From the NCBI GenBank assembly GCA_946479995.1, contig CAMLIU010000095.1, positions 1-6,513 of the forward strand: a stretch of DNA of 6,513 nucleotides. The letters are read 5' to 3'. Positions within the stretch are counted from its first letter, which is position 1; each line of letters begins with the position of its first letter. This stretch comes from an uncultured Gemmatimonadota bacterium (lineage in GTDB: Bacteria > Gemmatimonadota > Gemmatimonadetes > Gemmatimonadales > Gemmatimonadaceae). Of the stretch, positions 1 to 6,513 are shown piece by piece. Made by a program: the position numbers and the translations under genes. The notes beneath the pieces were generated by a model, which was given only the letters and a program-made list of their open reading frames with translations, did not search any database and was not told the origin of the DNA.

Positions 1-1627
1 ACTGCGGGAACTCGTTGCCGATCTGGTGGAAGCAGTGCGGGCAGTGCGTGACGATCGTCGTCACGTTGTAGCGGTCGAGCGTCTCGATCGTGTCCTTGGC
101 CAGCATCTGGTAGAGGTACTCGTTGCCCATGCGGCGCGCCGGGTCGCCGTGGCAGTGCTCCTCCTGGCCGAGGATGGCGAAGCTGATGTCGCACGCCTTG
201 AGGATGCGCGCGAAGGCGACGGTGATCTTCTTCGCGCGGTCGTCGAACGAGCCCATGCAGCCGACCCAGAAAAGCACGTCGGGGCGCTGGCCGCGCTCCG
301 CCATCTCGGCCATGGTGAGGATGTCCATCCCCTGCGCCCAGTCGGCGCGGTCGCCGGGCTGGAAGGCCCACGGGGAGCCGTTGCGCTCGAGCGACTCGAA
401 CACCGGCTGCAGCTCCTCGGGGAAGCGCGACTCGGTGAGCACGAGGCCGCGGCGCAAGGAGTTGATGATGTCGAGCTGGTCGATGGAAACCGGGCACTCC
501 GTCACGCAGGCGCGGCAGCTCGTGCACGCCCAGAGCTCTTCCTCCGTGATGTAGGTGTCGAGCAGCCGGTGCTCGAGCGCTTCCGTCGGCGTCGAGGCGC
601 CGGCGTCGTGCCCCTCGCCGTGCGCGAGGGCGGGGCGAAGGAAGTCCATGCGGTCGCCGGTGACGACCGGCGCCATCTCCATCAGCCGCTGGCGCGAGTT
701 CACGACGATCTTGCGCGGGCTCAGCGGCTTGCCGGTGATGTTCGCCGGACAGGCCGCGGTGCAGCGGCCACACTCGGTGCACGAGTAGCCGTCGAGCAGG
801 TTCTTCCACGACAGGTGCTCGACGTCCAGCGCCCCGAAGTGGTCGACGTCGGCCTCGAGGTCCATGTTGCGCATCACGCCCTTCTGCCCCGGCCCGCTCG
901 TGTTCGAGAAGTAGACGTTGATGAGCGACGTGATGACGTGGAGGTGCTTCGAGTACGGCAGGTAATTGAGGAACGCGAGGATGAGCAGCGCGTGGGCCCA
1001 GAAGAAGATCTCGTAGCGCGTGTACGCCGCGTCCGGCGTCATCATCCCGCCGAAGAGGATGCCGAGCGGGCGCGACACGAGCTTCTCCGGGTCCACGGAC
1101 TCCGGCCGCGCCGCGCCGAGGAAGGCGGTAGCGAGGATCAGCGTGACCATGAGCCCCATGATCATGCTGAGGATGATCAGCGCGTCGGTGTGCTCCAGGT
1201 TGTCCCCTTCCAGCCGGCGCGGATGGAGCACGAGCCGGCGGTAGAGCGCGAAGCTGACGGCGAGAATCACCAGCACCGCGAAGACGTCCTGCGACGCGGC
1301 GTACAGCGCGAAGAGGGGCTTCGGCAGGATCAGCTCGTAGCTGAAGCGCGGGAAGACGCCGGCGATGAGGATCTCGACGGTGCCGGCGGTCAGCACCATG
1401 AAGCCCCAGAAGATGAACGCGTGCATCGGGCCGGCGACGGGGTCGCGGAAGATCTTCTTCTGCGCGATGCCGATCTCCAGCACGTTCCGGAGGCGCACGA
1501 ACGGATGATCCGTCCGGTTCTCGGCGACGCCGAGGCGCAGGTAGCGAACGAGCCGCTGGACGTTCAGGGCGAAGAAGCCCAGGGCGAGGACGAGGATGAG
1601 GAGAAAGACAGCGCTTCCTGCGGTCAT
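1..1627 (-). CDS. Membrane-anchored (Fe-S)-binding oxidoreductase, HdrD/EtfD (EMO)-like, probable ETF:quinone oxidoreductase (3' end outside window)
   Basis: I translated this by hand from the ATG at 1627-1625; 542 residues are visible and the gene continues past the left edge. A GGAG lies 8 bases before the ATG (1636-1639). The N-terminal part is a NarI-like membrane domain with hydrophobic segments near residues 4-22, 69-90, 110-127, 149-169 and 206-223. His69, His212 and His228/230 are possible haem b ligands. A ferredoxin domain follows, with two CX2CX2CX3CP motifs (C283/286/289/293 and C368/371/374/378). Then comes a cysteine-rich CCG-type domain: C457, C492-H493, C529 and C532. This order matches the DUF224/HdrD-like family, which includes mycobacterial EtfD and the EMO protein of Syntrophomonas. 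Those members carry electrons from reduced ETF into the menaquinone pool at the membrane. etfBA on the same strand about 3.7 kb upstream supports this role. A glycolate- or lactate-oxidase Fe-S subunit is less likely, because those lack the membrane domain. The family usually has a second CCG motif, which would lie outside the window. Confidence 0.88.
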   Translation of the reverse strand, partial: MTAGSAVFLLILVLALGFFALNVQRLVRYLRLGVAENRTDHPFVRLRNVLEIGIAQKKIFRDPVAGPMHAFIFWGFMVLTAGTVEILIAGVFPRFSYELILPKPLFALYAASQDVFAVLVILAVSFALYRRLVLHPRRLEGDNLEHTDALIILSMIMGLMVTLILATAFLGAARPESVDPEKLVSRPLGILFGGMMTPDAAYTRYEIFFWAHALLILAFLNYLPYSKHLHVITSLINVYFSNTSGPGQKGVMRNMDLEADVDHFGALDVEHLSWKNLLDGYSCTECGRCTAACPANITGKPLSPRKIVVNSRQRLMEMAPVVTGDRMDFLRPALAHGEGHDAGASTPTEALEHRLLDTYITEEELWACTSCRACVTECPVSIDQLDIINSLRRGLVLTESRFPEELQPVFESLERNGSPWAFQPGDRADWAQGMDILTMAEMAERGQRPDVLFWVGCMGSFDDRAKKITVAFARILKACDISFAILGQEEHCHGDPARRMGNEYLYQMLAKDTIETLDRYNVTTIVTHCPHCFHQIGNEFPQ

Positions 1628-1652
1628 CAGCTGCGCTCCGGTCGGTGGTACG

Positions 1653-1669
1653 GCGCGCCGGCGGCGCGC
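1653..1669. repeat. Short GC-only inverted repeat in the leader of the Fe-S oxidoreductase gene
   Basis: The arms GCGCGCC (1653-1659) and GGCGCGC (1663-1669) are perfect complements around a 3-base spacer. The repeat lies about 25 bases upstream of the minus-strand ATG and would form a 7-bp G+C hairpin in that mRNA leader. In DNA this GC-rich such a repeat can arise by chance, so a regulatory role is only possible. Confidence 0.35.
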
Positions 1670-1744
1670 GAGCGGAAGCTACCCCCACGCATCACTGCAT
1701 ACAAGAACGCCGGCGGCGGTGTCTTCAGTTCGGCCCGAGGTCGT

Positions 1745-1773
1745 ATTATATTGACAGCAATGGATTTAGCCGC
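1745..1773 (-). promoter_or_regulatory. Candidate promoter for the Fe-S oxidoreductase gene
   Basis: Read on the minus strand, 1750-1745 is a perfect TATAAT -10 hexamer inside the only AT-rich island of the intergenic region. Transcription from it would start near 1738 and give a leader of about 110 bases before the ATG at 1627. At 17-bp spacing the -35 position (1773-1768) reads GCGGCT, a poor match to TTGACA. The promoter may therefore need an activator or a non-housekeeping sigma factor. The inverted repeat 1768-1789 overlaps this -35 region. Confidence 0.4.
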
Positions 1774-1789
1774 GCCTGGTCGCGCGGCT
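1768..1789. repeat. 8-bp inverted repeat, possible operator overlapping the -35 region
   Basis: AGCCGCGC (1768-1775) and GCGCGGCT (1782-1789) are perfect complements separated by 6 bases. The repeat abuts the AT-rich promoter island and covers the -35 position of the candidate minus-strand promoter. This placement suits a regulator-binding site, but no known operator consensus is recognisable. Confidence 0.35.
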
Positions 1790-1967
1790 CGGCGCGGCGG
1801 AGCCCGCTGCGCCCGGTCCGTCGCCTGACGACGGGCTCGCCGTGCTCTCCGATCGGCCCGCGTGGCCGGGAGCCGGCGCCCGGCTGCTCACCTGAGCACG
1901 CCGTCTGCTCACTCGCTTCCTGGTCCGCGACCGGGACTTCGCGTGCTGGCGATTCACCCCGCACTCC

Positions 1968-1971
1968 GGAG
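1968..1971 (+). promoter_or_regulatory. Ribosome binding site supporting the TTG start of otsAB
   Basis: GGAG (within GGAGGG, 1968-1973) lies 5 bases before the TTG at 1977. It supports this rare start codon, which is also where the conserved OtsA N-terminus (MSRLLLVSNRLP) begins. I see no in-frame ATG or GTG nearby that would preserve that N-terminus. Confidence 0.65.
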
Positions 1972-1976
1972 GGTGC

Positions 1977-4238
1977 TTGTCCCGACTCCTGCTCGTCTCG
2001 AACCGACTCCCGCTGACCGCCGAGCGTCGGCGGGGAAAGCTGATCCTGAAGCCGAGCGCCGGCGGCCTCGCCACCGGCCTGCACTCCGTCCACGACCCCG
2101 GAAAGGGACTCTGGTTCGGTTGGTCGGGGCTGTACGACAAGCCGACGGAGTTCGAGCCGGAGACGGACGAGTGGAAGCGACGGGGCTGCGTGCCCGTGCC
2201 CCTCACGCGCACCGACGTGCGCGACTACTACGAGGCGTACGGAAACGGCGTGGTATGGCCGCTGTTCCACTCGCTCATCGACCGCATGCCGCTGCGGCCC
2301 GGCCCGTGGGCCACCTACGAGAAGGTGAACCAGCGCTTCGCCGACGCGGTGGCGAAGGAGCTGCGCCCCGATGACGTGGTATGGGTGCACGACTATCAGC
2401 TCATGCGCGTGCCCGCGTTGCTGCGCGCGCAGGCCCAAGAGGCGCGCATCGGCTTCTTCCTCCACATCCCCTTCCCCTCGGTGGAAATCTTCAGCGCCCT
2501 GCCGGGTCGGGAGCGGGTGCTGGAAGGGCTCCTCGGCGCCGACCTCGTGGGCTTCCACACGGCGGGGTACATGCGGAACTTCGCCGCGGCGGTGGAGCGG
2601 CTGCTCGGACTGCCGGTGCACAACGACCGGGTGTCGTACGGAGGTCGTGAGGTCCGCCTTGGCGTATTCCCGATGGGCGCCGACGTGGCGCGATATGCGG
2701 ACCCTGCGCCAAGCAAGTCGCGCACGCCGCGGCCACCGATCGACCGCCGGCTGCTTCTCGGGGTGGACCGGCTGGACTACACGAAGGGAATTCCGCGCCG
2801 CCTGCTCGCCTTCGAGCGGCTGCTCGAGACCCAGCCCGACCTGCGCGGCCGCGTGTGCTTCCTCCAGATCGCCGTTCCCTCTCGCACCGACGTGCCGGCG
2901 TACAAGCGCTTCCGGCGGCAGATCGACGCGCTGGTGGGACGCATCAACGGTGCGTACGGCACCTCGGCGTGGACGCCGGTGCAGTACGTGGCGCGGCCGG
3001 TGTCGCAGGAGCAGCTGGTGAGCCTGTATCGCAGCTGCGACGTGATGGTCGTGACGCCGTTGCGCGACGGGATGAACCTGGTGGCGAAGGAGTTCGTGGC
3101 CAGCCGGGTGGACGAGGATGGCGTGCTCGTGCTGAGCGAGTTCGCTGGCGCGGCGGACGAGATGCACGAAGCGCTGCTCGTGAACCCATACGACCTGGAC
3201 AGCGTGGCGGGCGCGATGCAGGAGGCGCTGCTGATGAGCCCCGACGAGCGGCGGGCCCGCATGCGGTCGATGCGGCGGCGAGCGCTGCACAACGATGCGC
3301 CGCACTGGGCGAAGTCCTTCCTGGCGGCGCTCGAGGAGACGGAGGCTTCACATGCAGCGACGCACGAGCGTCGCACGCGCACCCATCTGGATGCGGCCGT
3401 GCGCCGGCTCGTGGTACGCGCCGCCTCCACGGCGTCTCATCGCCTGATCTTTCTCGACTACGACGGCACCCTCACCTCGCTGGCGCCGACTCCCGGTCTC
3501 GCGGCACCGGACCGTTCGCTCCTCTCCTTGCTGCGGGCGCTGGCCGAGCAGCCCGCAACGTCGGTGCACATCGCCAGTGGCCGCGATCGCAACACGCTCG
3601 ACACGTGGCTGGGGGGACTTCCCGTGGGGCTGCACGCTGAACACGGGCTCTGGTCACGCATGGCGGCGGGGGGCGAGTGGACGCGCGCCGACGTGCTCCC
3701 CGGCCTGCCCAGGCTGACGGACATCATGGCGCTGCTCGAGGAGGCGGTACAGCGCACTCCCGGCTCGCTGATCGAGCGGAAGAGTACGGGAGTAGCCTGG
3801 CACTACCGCCAGGCGGAGCCGAAGCTCGCCGCGCATGAGCTCAAGCGCCTCCGCAGCGCGCTCACCCGGCTGCTGGAAGGCGAAGCGGCCGAGGTGCACG
3901 CGGGGCACAAGGTGCTCGAGGTGCGGCTGAGCGGCGTGGACAAGGGCACCGCCGTCGCTCCCACCCTGGAGGGGATCCCGATGGGTACGGCGATCATCGC
4001 CATCGGCGACGACCGCACCGACGAGCAGCTCTTCTCGGCGCTTCCTCCGGATGCGATGACCATCTACGTGGGCGAGGGGCCGAGTCGCGCACGGCTGCGC
4101 CTCAGCTCCGTGGCGGAAGTGCGGCTGCTGCTCACCGAACTCGCCCGCACGACGCCCGGACGGGCGAGCGAGGAGCCGTCCAGCGCCGCAAACGAGACGG
4201 CAGCGGGGGCGCCCAACCTGATGCTGGTGGACGCGTGA
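1977..4238 (+). CDS. otsA-otsB: Bifunctional trehalose-6-phosphate synthase / trehalose-6-phosphatase (OtsA-OtsB fusion)
   Basis: This 753-residue cytosolic enzyme makes trehalose in two steps: UDP-glucose + glucose-6-phosphate to trehalose-6-phosphate, then dephosphorylation. Residues 1-454 are a GT20 synthase: SNRLP at 8-12, GGLATGL at 29-35, WPLFH at 94-98, VHDYQ at 137-141, HIPFPS at 163-168, GVDRLDYTKG at 262-271 (Arg and Lys contact phosphates in OtsA), and RDGMNLVAKEF at 363-373. After a charged linker (about 455-486), residues 487-720 are a HAD phosphatase. Its motifs are DYDGT (Asp494, Asp496), the ASGRD Ser534, Lys656, and GDDRTDE at 677-683. All key residues of both domains are present, so both activities are expected. 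The length is close to the sum of separate OtsA (~470) and OtsB (~265). The C-terminal ~30 residues are Ala/Glu/Pro-rich and look disordered. It begins with TTG after GGAGGG, and its stop overlaps the GTG start of the downstream MscS channel, suggesting one osmotic-stress operon. Confidence 0.95.
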   Translation: MSRLLLVSNRLPLTAERRRGKLILKPSAGGLATGLHSVHDPGKGLWFGWSGLYDKPTEFEPETDEWKRRGCVPVPLTRTDVRDYYEAYGNGVVWPLFHSLIDRMPLRPGPWATYEKVNQRFADAVAKELRPDDVVWVHDYQLMRVPALLRAQAQEARIGFFLHIPFPSVEIFSALPGRERVLEGLLGADLVGFHTAGYMRNFAAAVERLLGLPVHNDRVSYGGREVRLGVFPMGADVARYADPAPSKSRTPRPPIDRRLLLGVDRLDYTKGIPRRLLAFERLLETQPDLRGRVCFLQIAVPSRTDVPAYKRFRRQIDALVGRINGAYGTSAWTPVQYVARPVSQEQLVSLYRSCDVMVVTPLRDGMNLVAKEFVASRVDEDGVLVLSEFAGAADEMHEALLVNPYDLDSVAGAMQEALLMSPDERRARMRSMRRRALHNDAPHWAKSFLAALEETEASHAATHERRTRTHLDAAVRRLVVRAASTASHRLIFLDYDGTLTSLAPTPGLAAPDRSLLSLLRALAEQPATSVHIASGRDRNTLDTWLGGLPVGLHAEHGLWSRMAAGGEWTRADVLPGLPRLTDIMALLEEAVQRTPGSLIERKSTGVAWHYRQAEPKLAAHELKRLRSALTRLLEGEAAEVHAGHKVLEVRLSGVDKGTAVAPTLEGIPMGTAIIAIGDDRTDEQLFSALPPDAMTIYVGEGPSRARLRLSSVAEVRLLLTELARTTPGRASEEPSSAANETAAGAPNLMLVDA

Positions 4239-5290
4239 CGCCGCAGGTCCAGTCATGGCTCATCGCGACGGCGACCGTGGTGGGCCTCACGGCGCTGACA
4301 AGGCTCGTGCAGATCTTCGCCGTCAATCGCCTCTCGTCGTGGACATCGCGCACCCGCTGGACGACCGACGACCTGGCGCTGGATCTCGTGAGGCGGATCA
4401 GTCTTCCCTTCCTCCTCGCGACCTTCGCCAACTTCTCGATCGTTTCACTCACGCTGCCCGCAGGGGCGCGGACGGTCGTCCACTGGCTGTTCATCGCGGC
4501 GTGCGTGTACCAGGCGGGGGTGTGGGGGAACGGCGTCGTCTCCTACCTGATCGCGCGTCGTCGCGCCGCCCCGGACTTCGACGGCGGGATGGCGACGACG
4601 CTCGGCGCCCTGGGCTTCGGCGTGCGCGTCCTGCTGTGGAGCGCGCTCATCCTGCTCGGCCTGCAGAATGCAGGCGTCAACGTGTCGGCGGCGCTCACGG
4701 GGCTCGGCATCGGGGGCGTGGCGGTCGCGCTGGCGGTGCAGAATATCCTGAGCGACATCTTCGCCTCCGTCGCCATCGTGCTCGACCGGCCGTTCGTAAT
4801 CGGCGACTTCATCATCGTCGGCGACCTGCTCGGCACGGTGGAGCACATCGGGCTCAAGACGACGCGGCTGCGGAGCCTGTACGGCGAGCAGCTCGTGCTC
4901 TCCAATGCGCAGCTGCTGCAGAGCAGCATCAAGAACTACAAGCGCATGCAGGAACGGCGCGTGACGTTCGGTTTCGGCGTCACGTACCAGACTCCTCGCA
5001 GCACGGTGGCGGCGATTCCCGGCCTGATCCGGTCAGCGATCGAACAGCAGGATGACGTACGCTTCGACCGCGCGCACTTCAAGGAGTTCGGCGACTCCGC
5101 GCTCGTCTTCGAGGTCGTGTACTACGTGCTGTCCCCCGACTACAACCGCTACATGGACATCCAGCAGGCGATCAACCTGGAGCTCATGGAGCAGTTCGAG
5201 CGCGAGGAGATCGAGTTCGCACACCCGATCCGGACGTTGCGCCTGCCGGACCTGAAGGATGCGGGGCTGCAGCTGACTGGATCGCGCTGA
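4235..5290 (+). CDS. MscS-family small-conductance mechanosensitive channel
   Basis: This 351-residue inner-membrane protein should open under membrane tension and release solutes during hypo-osmotic shock. Hydrophobic segments lie near 5-28, 54-72, 81-106, 120-143 and 148-184. The last is the Gly/Ala-rich pore helix, ending in LAVQNILSDIF (166-176). It leads into DRPFVIGDFI and the beta domain (184-235, with NYKR at 234-237), then an alpha/beta cytoplasmic domain ending in HPIRTLRLPD (330-339). Aligned by the conserved Gln169, the E. coli MscS gate leucines 105 and 109 correspond to Val162 and Leu166, and the kink glycine 113 to Asn170. With about five membrane helices it is larger than E. 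coli MscS (286 residues), as many family members are. The GTG start overlaps the otsAB stop (GTGA), with a modest GGTGG four bases upstream, so translation is probably coupled. No other gene of the pair is visible before the hairpin downstream. Substrate selectivity cannot be read from the sequence. Confidence 0.93.
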   Translation: MTPQVQSWLIATATVVGLTALTRLVQIFAVNRLSSWTSRTRWTTDDLALDLVRRISLPFLLATFANFSIVSLTLPAGARTVVHWLFIAACVYQAGVWGNGVVSYLIARRRAAPDFDGGMATTLGALGFGVRVLLWSALILLGLQNAGVNVSAALTGLGIGGVAVALAVQNILSDIFASVAIVLDRPFVIGDFIIVGDLLGTVEHIGLKTTRLRSLYGEQLVLSNAQLLQSSIKNYKRMQERRVTFGFGVTYQTPRSTVAAIPGLIRSAIEQQDDVRFDRAHFKEFGDSALVFEVVYYVLSPDYNRYMDIQQAINLELMEQFEREEIEFAHPIRTLRLPDLKDAGLQLTGSR

Positions 5291-5297
5291 CGGCGGG

Positions 5298-5328
5298 CCG
5301 GCGCGTGCCTCGAGGAGGCACGCGCCGG
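5298..5328. terminator. Probable bidirectional terminator between mscS-like gene and etfA
   Basis: A perfect 14-bp inverted repeat (CCGGCGCGTGCCTC at 5298-5311 and its complement at 5315-5328) surrounds a 3-base loop. The stem can extend by a G-U and a G-C pair to 5296-5330. It sits in the 45-base gap between two converging stop codons, the usual place for a shared terminator. Neither strand has a run of T after the stem, so it is not a textbook intrinsic terminator. It may act through stem strength alone, or serve as a transcript-end stabiliser. Confidence 0.75.
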
Positions 5329-5335
5329 TCGCCGA

Positions 5336-6322
5336 TCAATGTCCCTTTCGCGCTTCCTTCACCGCCGCCGTGAGCGCCGGCACGATCTCCGCCGCATCGC
5401 CCACGATCCCGTAGTCGGCCACCTTGAAGATCGGCGCCTCCTTGTCCTTGTTGATGGCGACGATCGTGCGGCTCGTGCGCATGCCGGCGAGGTGCTGGAT
5501 GGCGCCACTGATACCGACGGCCACGTAGAGCTGCGGGCTCACCTGCCGACCGGTCTGGCCGATCTGGTCGCTGTGCGGCCGCCAGCCGTCGTCGGTCACG
5601 GCGCGCGTGGCGCCGACCGCGGCGTTGCCGAAGGCGTCGGCGAGATCTTCGACGAGCTTGAAGTTCTCCTTCGCCTTGAGCCCCCGGCCACCCGAGATGA
5701 TGATCGGTGCCTCGCCGAGGTCCGGGCGGCCCTTCGCGCCCTCCTTCACCTCGGTCACCGTCACGGTCGGTCCGGAGGCCGGCGTGGCCCGCACCGTCTC
5801 GACGCGCGCCGCCTTCGGCGATTCCGCGGCCGTGAACGCGCTCGGCCGCACGCTGATCACCACCGGCGAGCCGGTGATGGTGAGCGACGTGATCACCTTG
5901 TTGGCATAGGCCGGATGCTTCACGGTGATGCTGTCGCCGCTGACGGTGAAATCGGTGACGTCGCTCGCGATGGGGGCATCGAGCCGAGCCGCCACGCGCG
6001 GGCCGAGGTCGCGCCCCTGCGCCGAGAAGCCGAGCACCACGGCACGATAGCCGCCCGCCTTCGCACGATCGGCGAGCGTGGCGGCGAGCGACTCGCGCGC
6101 GAACCGCGCGAATTCCGCGCTCTCGACGGCGTACACCGCGTCGGCGCCGTACTTGCCGAGCTGCTCGGCCTTGCCGGCGATGCCGGGCTCGCCGGCGAGG
6201 AGCACGTGCAACTCGCCGCCGCCCGTGGCGTCGGCCAGCTTCCGCGCCGCCGTCACCGCCTCGAAGGCGACCTTGCGCAGCTCACCGCCGCGCGTCTCCG
6301 CGAATGCAAGAACGTTTGCCAT
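5336..6322 (-). CDS. etfA: Electron transfer flavoprotein subunit alpha (EtfA/FixB family)
   Basis: This 328-residue cytosolic subunit binds the FAD that accepts electrons from acyl-CoA and related dehydrogenases and hands them to a quinone reductase. Residues 1-180 form the N-terminal alpha/beta ETF domain. From about 205 comes the C-terminal FAD domain: [12 protein letters not shown] at 210-221, [11 protein letters not shown] at 237-247, [13 protein letters not shown] at 251-263, the ETF-alpha signature [13 protein letters not shown] at 265-277, and [20 protein letters not shown] at 290-309. The length (usually 310-330) and motifs resemble the ordinary, non-bifurcating ETF group found with beta-oxidation, although group assignment needs a tree. 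The ATG overlaps the etfB stop by one base (TGATG), and GAAGG lies 7 bases upstream within etfB, so the two subunits are translationally coupled. The gene converges with the MscS-like gene at the hairpin 5298-5328. The probable membrane acceptor for its electrons is encoded on the same strand at the left end of the window. Confidence 0.96.
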   Translation of the reverse strand: MANVLAFAETRGGELRKVAFEAVTAARKLADATGGGELHVLLAGEPGIAGKAEQLGKYGADAVYAVESAEFARFARESLAATLADRAKAGGYRAVVLGFSAQGRDLGPRVAARLDAPIASDVTDFTVSGDSITVKHPAYANKVITSLTITGSPVVISVRPSAFTAAESPKAARVETVRATPASGPTVTVTEVKEGAKGRPDLGEAPIIISGGRGLKAKENFKLVEDLADAFGNAAVGATRAVTDDGWRPHSDQIGQTGRQVSPQLYVAVGISGAIQHLAGMRTSRTIVAINKDKEAPIFKVADYGIVGDAAEIVPALTAAVKEARKGH

Positions 6323-6513
6323 CAGAGCACCTTCGCTTCGGTCTGGAGGAGTCGCACGAGCTCAGGGACGGCCGCCGCGCCTTCGCCGATGATGCGGCCG
6401 GCTGGACGTTCGGGCGGCAGCTCCGCCTTCGCCACGGTGACGCGCACCGGGCCGAGCTGCGCAGGCTTGCTCTCGAGGGGCTTCTTCTTCGCCGCCATGA
6501 TCCCCTTGAGCGA
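6322..6513 (-). CDS. etfB: Electron transfer flavoprotein subunit beta, C-terminal 63 residues (5' end outside window)
   Basis: Reading the minus strand from the right edge gives 63 residues ending at TGA (6324-6322). The fragment starts SLKGIMAAKKKP, which matches the segment of ETF-beta known as the recognition loop followed by a lysine cluster (human LPNIMKAKKK). The Leu at visible position 2 aligns with the anchor leucine that docks into partner dehydrogenases. The remainder (LGPVRVTVAKAELPPER, then GRIIGEGAAAVPELVRLL) matches the usual EtfB C-terminal tail that packs around the FAD domain of EtfA. Roughly three quarters of the protein, including the AMP-binding part, lies beyond the window. 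It is first in an etfB-etfA order, with its stop overlapping the etfA start by one base. Confidence 0.92.
   Translation of the reverse strand, partial: SLKGIMAAKKKPLESKPAQLGPVRVTVAKAELPPERPAGRIIGEGAAAVPELVRLLQTEAKVL

Larger units (their letters stand above)
1628..1976. other. Divergent intergenic region between the Fe-S oxidoreductase and otsAB
   Basis: This 349-base stretch separates two genes that are transcribed away from each other, so it should hold both promoters. Most of it is very GC-rich. The exception is a short AT-rich island around 1741-1768 with promoter-like hexamers. I see two inverted repeats (1653-1669 and 1768-1789) and a weaker 6-bp hairpin near 1818-1834. The open frames crossing it look like GC-driven shadows: they run into neighbouring genes on the wrong strand or frame and show no recognisable domain. 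I found no tRNA or riboswitch-like structure by eye. Confidence 0.75.

Noticed and set aside
26..1828. A 600-codon open frame on the plus strand opposite the Fe-S oxidoreductase gene
   Set aside because: Its product is a low-complexity Arg/Glu/Val/His-rich sequence without domains. The minus strand here encodes an unmistakable Fe-S protein with ordered cysteine motifs. Long antisense frames are expected in GC-rich genes.
1818..1834. 6-bp hairpin CCGTCG/CGACGG in the intergenic region
   Set aside because: It is too short to separate from the background of GC-rich inverted repeats, and it is not placed at a gene end or a promoter element.
1933..1958. GGGACTT followed by TTCACC upstream of otsAB, resembling an ECF-sigma promoter
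   Set aside because: The spacing is short and the -10 element is a poor match. In GC-rich DNA such matches are common, so I do not call a promoter.
1746..3305. A 519-codon minus-strand frame covering the intergenic region and half of otsAB
   Set aside because: The product is His/Arg-rich with no recognisable fold, and it lies antisense to the strongly conserved synthase domain. It is a GC shadow.
3352..3447. A 31-residue frame with GGAGG six bases before an ATG, at the OtsA-OtsB junction but out of frame
   Set aside because: It is tempting as a relic start of a once separate otsB. However, it ends at a TGA in another frame and never enters the phosphatase frame, and its product is an Arg/Pro-rich shadow. 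Chance is the simplest explanation.

Overview
This is a GC-rich bacterial window, chromosomal in character, with tightly packed genes and no sign of mobile DNA, CRISPR, tRNA or rRNA. Three things would fit a Gemmatimonadota-like or related respiratory soil/environmental bacterium: the high GC, a fused trehalose-phosphate synthase/phosphatase, and an ETF system paired with a membrane Fe-S/haem-type oxidoreductase. This assignment is only an inference; no phylogenetic marker is present.

Layout: (1) Positions 1-1627, minus strand, hold the first 542 residues of a membrane-anchored (Fe-S)-binding oxidoreductase of the HdrD/EtfD (EMO) type, cut by the left window edge. (2) Positions 1628-1976 are a divergent intergenic region. 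It has one AT-rich island carrying a perfect TATAAT on the minus strand, two short inverted repeats and no credible gene. (3) Positions 1977-4238, plus strand, encode a bifunctional OtsA-OtsB protein that makes trehalose from UDP-glucose and glucose-6-phosphate. (4) Positions 4235-5290, plus strand, encode an MscS-family mechanosensitive channel whose GTG start overlaps the otsAB stop by 4 bases. (5) Positions 5298-5328 form a perfect 14-bp hairpin between converging genes, probably a shared terminator. (6) Positions 5336-6322 and 6322-6513, minus strand, are etfA and the 3' end of etfB, which overlap by one base.

Two functional modules are interleaved. The minus-strand genes form an electron-transfer module: acyl-CoA or similar dehydrogenases reduce EtfAB, and the membrane Fe-S protein probably passes those electrons to (mena)quinone. 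The plus-strand genes form an osmotic-stress module: OtsAB accumulates the compatible solute trehalose, and the coupled MscS-type channel can relieve turgor on downshock. The osmotic pair sits between etfBA and its likely quinone reductase on the opposite strand. I see no clearly novel system. The most notable points are this interleaved arrangement, the translationally coupled otsAB-mscS pair, and a Cys-to-His variant in the CCG iron-sulfur motif.
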